From a virus: a DNA stretch of 64,000 nt. How positions within the stretch are numbered: position 1 is the first letter of the stretch; every line of letters begins with the position of its first letter. The notes under the pieces are model-generated. The model was not told where the DNA came from. It worked only from the letters and a program-made list of their open reading frames with translations, and ran no database searches. The position numbers and the translations under genes are program-made. Shown here one piece after another: positions 60,101 to 64,000 of this stretch. The stretch is taken from positions 186,001-250,000 of the IMG/VR virus record IMGVR_UViG_3300023174_000036. One strand, written 5' to 3'.

Positions 60101-61197
60101 CTTTCTTGGTCATTAAAGTTGTGTGCCATTGTCACAACACTGTTTTTATATATAATTGGCCTACCCAACAAATGATCAGCAAACATGTCCCTTGCTAATA
60201 TTTTGCCATGCTTGTTAATAGTTAGTATTGGACAACTGGGAGTTCCAGTGGGTAGGAACATGGCATTACCTCCATAAGCAACTCCTGATCTAAATCTATA
60301 TTTTCCGCCAAATGATAATCCTATATCAAATGTAGTATGCTTGCCGGTAACAATATTGTAAGTTAATCCCCATTGGCTATTGTTGGCATGCTCATCGCCG
60401 TAGGGCAAAGCTACAATTGTGTCGTCTACCAATACCCCAGCATTGTATTTCTTTGCAAAGTCAGGTATGTCTAATTCGTGAAGTTTGTAGGTGTTGGTAA
60501 TAGTATCAAACTCTATTAGTTCCGATACCCCGGACGTTTCGCCAAATGGTAGAATGTACAGTGTATTACCAGTTACAATTATATCCGAATACTTTCTTGT
60601 TACACTGGGATTTTTTACGTTGATTGGAAATGTTTTTATTTTGACGCCGTCAAAGCTGGTCATATTTATGTACCCAGCAGTATCTCCTCGAGGAGCACTC
60701 CAGTACCTACCATTCGCATGTACTGTGCCCATGTGTGTTTTAGTGTGTTCCTGCTTATCAAATTCTACAGTATGCACTGCATCGTCTTTGATGTATATTC
60801 CATAGCTGGTTTGTTCATATCCTAACGGAAAACTAAAAGCAGTGTTACCATCAGTTGCTGAACTGTAGAACTGACCTTTGCCTGGTTTATCAATATAATG
60901 GTATATTGGTTTAAAATCTTTTAATTGTACAACTACATTAAAATCATCCCATATGCCATAAGGTATGAACCATACACTGTCGCCCACGCTTGAAATGGCA
61001 TTGAATTTACTAGTGGCCGCAGGCAAGTCTAAATCTATAAACCAAGTCTTGTCTCCGTCTTTGCACATAACTTTGCTGTAGTTCTTGCATTGTTCTGTAG
61101 CAAAAGGCGGACTAACTAATATATTGTTATGATTGTGCAGTACCAAATGTTTAATTGGTTCTTCTTTGTAAAAATCCTCAAACGCTTTATACTTCAT
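60073..61197 (-). CDS. Beta-propeller protein 1
   Basis: This 374-residue protein is built of about seven beta-sheet repeats with a short PxG core: FIPYGIWD, SFPLGYEQ, SAPRGDTA, ILPFGETS, ALPYGDEH and FLPTGTPS, each followed some 10-15 residues later by a hydrophobic strand and an FDxxT-like turn. This is like kelch- or WD-type propellers. No signal peptide is seen. It is paralogous to the next gene. Such propellers bind ligands or proteins, and its place among modification genes suggests a binding or sensing part. It starts inside the end of the second propeller gene. Confidence 0.75.
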   Translation of the reverse strand: MKYKAFEDFYKEEPIKHLVLHNHNNILVSPPFATEQCKNYSKVMCKDGDKTWFIDLDLPAATSKFNAISSVGDSVWFIPYGIWDDFNVVVQLKDFKPIYHYIDKPGKGQFYSSATDGNTAFSFPLGYEQTSYGIYIKDDAVHTVEFDKQEHTKTHMGTVHANGRYWSAPRGDTAGYINMTSFDGVKIKTFPINVKNPSVTRKYSDIIVTGNTLYILPFGETSGVSELIEFDTITNTYKLHELDIPDFAKKYNAGVLVDDTIVALPYGDEHANNSQWGLTYNIVTGKHTTFDIGLSFGGKYRFRSGVAYGGNAMFLPTGTPSCPILTINKHGKILARDMFADHLLGRPIIYKNSVVTMAHNFNDQESYIVTLDSF

Positions 61198-62458
61198 TTA
61201 AGTTGATCTCTTTAATCACAGTTTCGCTAATGGTGTCAAATACCAGTACAGTGTGAAATGTTTCGCTTTGTCCGTAAGGAAAAGCAAATATTTTATCATC
61301 GATGATTACAGACGAGTTGAACTTTTCAATGGTTGTGTTATCTTTAAAATATTCGCTAATGTCTATAGTGTAGAATGAATCATTTGTTGTATCAACAACT
61401 AGTATATCAGCAAGATCGCCTTGTTGCTTCCAATTTTCTTCTGGTTCGCATACACATCCGCCACGCGGTATCCAGTATATCTTTCCTTGAGTATTTTCCC
61501 ACCCGGTAAAGTATTTTTTGCTTTCATATCCTACGCCGTCTACTGGAACTTGTTTCCATGTATCGTTGTTAGAATCAATTATCAACATTTTATTCCAACT
61601 ATCTTCATGGCCTGCTGGAGGGAAGTATGCTTTACCATTTTTAGATACTGCATGACTAAAGTATTTTCTTGAAGTGTCTTGCATACCTGTTTTTTCATAA
61701 GACCAACTAGTGCCATCGAATTTTAACATTATATCAAAATTATCATTTTCACTGTAAGGAGGTGCATACAACTTGTTTCCCACCTGCGCCATGGTTGTGT
61801 ATTTTTTATTAGTTATAATAGGAAACGGTTGCACATCATATTCTTTCCATGCGTGGGACATATCAGTTAATTCGTAATTAAACGTCTCGCAATCTAATTT
61901 TATTATGTAAGGGAAATACGGTTCAATGTAACGTTCTCCACGAGGTACTCCGTATATGAAATTATTAATTAGTTTACTAGTATGCCATTTCTTTTGGTCG
62001 TTGATTGGACAAACAATATTTTTTAAAAGTAATTCTTTAGTATATACATCAAATGAAATAGCAAAATCAAATTCTTTGTGTTCGCCGTATGGTAATGCTA
62101 TTACTTTATTTTTATATCTATGTGAAGCAATATATTTCCCCGGAGAATCGAACGGTAACTTAATCTGAGTTATTTCATCATTATCTGTATTAACAATTAA
62201 AATACTACATTCGTTGTATGGAAGAAATACTATAAAATTGTCTACTATAGTTCCGTACTGCCATTTTTCAAAACTTTCATCTGCTTCTAAATATATTTTT
62301 GTAACATCGAAAGTTACAGGATCAACCTTTATCATATAATCAATACGTTCTTTCAATCCGTACGGAGGTACATAGATCATGTTGTTTTTTCCTACCGTAG
62401 GAAAACTAAATGCTTGCGGGGTCAAATTTTTCTCCAAATGCAGATTTAAGGTCGGCAT
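61187..62458 (-). CDS. Beta-propeller protein 2
   Basis: This 423-residue protein has eight repeats marked by VPPYGLKE, FLPYNECS, ALPYGEHK, GVPRGERY, APPYSEND, FPPAGHED, WIPRGGCV and AFPYGQSE, evenly spaced at about 45-60 residues, with IxFD or KxD strands between. A beta-propeller is likely. It has the same PxG core as the adjacent gene, so the two arose by duplication. The start chosen overlaps the kinase-like gene by 53 bases, which is large; the ATG at 62380 would avoid overlap but would remove part of the first repeat. Confidence 0.75.
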   Translation of the reverse strand: MPTLNLHLEKNLTPQAFSFPTVGKNNMIYVPPYGLKERIDYMIKVDPVTFDVTKIYLEADESFEKWQYGTIVDNFIVFLPYNECSILIVNTDNDEITQIKLPFDSPGKYIASHRYKNKVIALPYGEHKEFDFAISFDVYTKELLLKNIVCPINDQKKWHTSKLINNFIYGVPRGERYIEPYFPYIIKLDCETFNYELTDMSHAWKEYDVQPFPIITNKKYTTMAQVGNKLYAPPYSENDNFDIMLKFDGTSWSYEKTGMQDTSRKYFSHAVSKNGKAYFPPAGHEDSWNKMLIIDSNNDTWKQVPVDGVGYESKKYFTGWENTQGKIYWIPRGGCVCEPEENWKQQGDLADILVVDTTNDSFYTIDISEYFKDNTTIEKFNSSVIIDDKIFAFPYGQSETFHTVLVFDTISETVIKEINLNEV

Positions 62459-62861
62459 GTAGCTTTATTAATATTTCTTCGTTACTGTACAGTCCCACAT
62501 TATCCCAATCTATCATATATATTTTATCATCATCAATTATAATATTACTTAGTACCCAGTCATAGTGAGCATAAGGTGCAGTTTGTTTAATATTATCTAA
62601 ACAAAATTTATATATTTTTTTTATGAAATCAGGACTGTGAGGAAATTTGTTGGCAGTAACTCCTGATATTTTTTTAACCTCTACCCACATCGTATCATGT
62701 GACCATCCGTATTCCTTTATGTAGTCGGGCCATATTGTCTTCATAATGTTAACATGATTAATTAAAAGATCTATATCTTTATATTTCCAAACTTTTTTAT
62801 AAGAATTTGGAAGCTCATATACATCTCTCTGTTTTGCAGGAGTTGATTTAATTAAGACCAT
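62406..62861 (-). CDS. Small kinase-like protein (APH/choline-kinase fold)
   Basis: This 151-residue protein has the catalytic core of aminoglycoside-phosphotransferase-like kinases: YAHYDWVLSNIIIDDDKIYM near residues 97-116 has HxDxxxxN, and MIDWDNVGLYSN near 116-127 has the metal-binding Asp. The N-terminal lobe with the ATP Lys is mostly missing, so this is a minimal form of the family. It might phosphorylate a sugar or alcohol. It lies between a twitch radical-SAM gene and the propeller genes and overlaps both. Confidence 0.75.
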   Translation of the reverse strand: MVLIKSTPAKQRDVYELPNSYKKVWKYKDIDLLINHVNIMKTIWPDYIKEYGWSHDTMWVEVKKISGVTANKFPHSPDFIKKIYKFCLDNIKQTAPYAHYDWVLSNIIIDDDKIYMIDWDNVGLYSNEEILIKLHADLKSAFGEKFDPASI

Positions 62862-63888
62862 ATGCTGTTGCTACTTCTGGCAAGTAGTCTCTAATATTAA
62901 TTTTCCGCCAACTATCTAATGCTGATATTTTAAATTTAAAATGTTCGATCATTTTTTCATCTGCAACACCCGCAGACCAGTTTCTTACCGAATTACTTTG
63001 ATACTGATCTTTAAGTCGTTGAGGAGCATTTTTGCAACTAAGCCATGCCGGACCATTTAAAATATTTTCATAGTAACCAAAATTATTTTTATCAGCATAT
63101 TCTTTTATATCATCAGTAAAGCTGGCATTGAGAACACTGATAGTAGGAGTTAAATCAACTTTGCAAAAATCTGCGTACCTATGAGCATTTTCATTTATGA
63201 CATCCCAGTTACTTCCGTATCTAATATAATCTATTCGTTTGTCGACTGCATCCAAACTTAATGCCATTAATACATTATTAAATTTCCTAAGAATTTTTTC
63301 AAGTTTTGGATTCCATATTGTACAATTTGTATTAAATCGTAGCGCAACACTGCTATCTAATCTTTCTAAAAATTCTGGTAGATGCCGGACCATCATGGGT
63401 TCGCCACCCGTTAGATAAACTTCTTTCATTTCAGCAGTTTCAATTTTACGAAATGTTTCCTCAGAAGCCCAGTTAAAATTGGGAATTTCTAAAATTCCAT
63501 ATATAGGCGCAGTTCCAGATTGTTGCATATCAATTGCTTCTTCAGCAATACTACTGCTACTCATTTCCCAACAGCTAATACATTTTAAATTACAACTATT
63601 TCCAAATCTCAAATCAAAATGACTCAGCCCGGGCCCATAAGGACGAGTCTTTTGACGTTGACTTTGTATTCCTTTTTCTTCTAAATTTTTACAAGGATGG
63701 CATGCTTCTGGCCAGATTTCGAGATCTAACTGTTTTCTGATATCTGTATGGAAATCACTGTCATGCCACTCTTGGGGAGTATGGGTATGTACAGTTTCTT
63801 TGTTAGTTGATTCTACGCTAACACAGCATAGCCGATATTGTCCGTCGGATCTTATACACGTTTGATGTTCTAAATATTTACATTTCAT
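62848..63888 (-). CDS. Radical SAM protein with N-terminal twitch domain, type C (short)
   Basis: This 346-residue protein has an N-terminal twitch part (KCKYLEHQTCIRSDGQYRLC plus C, ACHPCKN near residue 62), then Cys99, Cys103 and Cys106 (SCNLKCISCWEM) and LTGGEPMMVRHL. It is shorter than its paralogues at 33610, 50395 and 55133 but has the same order of domains. The N-terminal MKCKYLEHQTC start is close to complete. There is no obvious Shine-Dalgarno site; a TGTAAATA box lies 30 bases upstream. The substrate is unknown. Confidence 0.92.
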   Translation of the reverse strand: MKCKYLEHQTCIRSDGQYRLCCVSVESTNKETVHTHTPQEWHDSDFHTDIRKQLDLEIWPEACHPCKNLEEKGIQSQRQKTRPYGPGLSHFDLRFGNSCNLKCISCWEMSSSSIAEEAIDMQQSGTAPIYGILEIPNFNWASEETFRKIETAEMKEVYLTGGEPMMVRHLPEFLERLDSSVALRFNTNCTIWNPKLEKILRKFNNVLMALSLDAVDKRIDYIRYGSNWDVINENAHRYADFCKVDLTPTISVLNASFTDDIKEYADKNNFGYYENILNGPAWLSCKNAPQRLKDQYQSNSVRNWSAGVADEKMIEHFKFKISALDSWRKINIRDYLPEVATAYGLN

Positions 63889-63918
63889 TAGGAGTCTTAA
63901 ATTAATATAGCATGGTAG

Positions 63919-63926
63919 TATTTACA
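63919..63926 (-). promoter_or_regulatory. Putative late-type box TGTAAATA before twitch radical-SAM gene
   Basis: On the minus strand TGTAAATAC lies 30 bases before the ATG at 63888. A nearer ATG at 63913 would give only three codons before a stop. Confidence 0.3.
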
Positions 63927-63953
63927 TAAGTATTGTGTGCAAGAAAAATAATT

Positions 63954-64000
63954 ATGAAACCACACATCAACCAATTAGAAGAATTTTGGCAAGAAAATTC
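63954..64000 (+). CDS. Start of a plus-strand gene, truncated by window end
   Basis: An ATG at 63954 opens a frame (MKPHINQLEEFWQEN) that is intact to the window end. It diverges from the twitch radical-SAM gene, leaving a 65-base gap. Only 15 full codons are seen, no clear ribosome-binding site is present, and no function can be given. Confidence 0.45.
   Translation, partial: MKPHINQLEEFWQEN

Noticed and set aside
63896-63913. ATG at 63913 after TGTAAATAC as the start of the twitch radical-SAM gene
   Set aside because: This frame stops after three codons; the true frame starts at 63888.
1-64000. CRISPR arrays, insertion sequences, integrase or attachment sites
   Set aside because: No regularly spaced repeats, transposase or integrase motifs, or terminal inverted repeats were found on reading both strands.

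Overview
The window reads as the genome of a large T4-like myovirus from a water environment, not a bacterial chromosome. The signs are tightly packed genes with ATGA or TAATG junctions, very large tail-fibre genes that share an N-terminal NDGTGD-type motif, T4-late-type promoter boxes (TATAAATA and variants), many small conserved phage proteins, and phage copies of ATP-dependent DNA ligase, ClpP, a MazG-like hydrolase, QueD, UVDE and IF-1. No transposase, integrase, rRNA or CRISPR array was seen. A Gram-negative host is likely, because the phage encodes several signal-peptide proteins and lipoproteins. An entericidin-like lipoprotein and the general gene set would suit a freshwater proteobacterium, but that is inference.

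Layout. (1) 1-19558, minus strand: tail-fibre and adhesin genes of 183 to 3290 residues, with a GT25-type glycosyltransferase among them. (2) 19.5-25.6 kb: an A-type Fe-S carrier, a zinc-ribbon protein, Fe/Mn superoxide dismutase, a Lys/Ala/Pro-rich protein, UV-damage endonuclease, a small membrane protein, a QueD-like protein, another tail protein and a 398-residue unknown. (3) 25.6-36.2 kb, minus: two SGNH-like proteins, a cytidylyltransferase-cupin fusion, an aminotransferase-like protein, a 2OG-oxygenase-like protein, three radical-SAM proteins and a possible glycosyltransferase. (4) 36.2-49.3 kb, minus: Bax-inhibitor-1 protein, MazG-like protein, DNA ligase, three HExxH proteins, ClpP, a run of small exported proteins and lipoproteins, metallophosphoesterase, IF-1 and many small phage proteins, headed by an odd 111-nt tRNA-like gene. 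(5) 49.4-60.1 kb, mostly plus: six radical-SAM genes with methyltransferase-like and 2OG-oxygenase-like genes. (6) 60.1-63.9 kb, minus: two beta-propeller proteins, a kinase-like protein and a further radical-SAM/twitch protein.

The outstanding feature is ten radical-SAM proteins of three recurring types: A, GGEPT type with C-terminal cysteines; B, CGxxGDP type; C, N-terminal twitch type. They occur in repeated combinations with one partner domain that is fused to a type-A enzyme in one locus and encoded separately, directly upstream of a type-A enzyme, in another. I infer a phage-borne modification system whose substrate (a phage structural protein, a glycan or a host peptide) cannot be told from sequence alone.

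Regulation. Six close or perfect sigma70 promoters (TTGACA-17-TATAAT type) lie on the minus strand before the ligase, lipoprotein, tRNA and related operons. Late-type boxes precede the tail, Fe-S carrier, SOD and several other genes. At 57.0 kb a perfect inverted repeat forms two face-to-face late promoters. No stretch above 300 bases lacks a gene. The first gene (minus) and the last (plus) run off the window.
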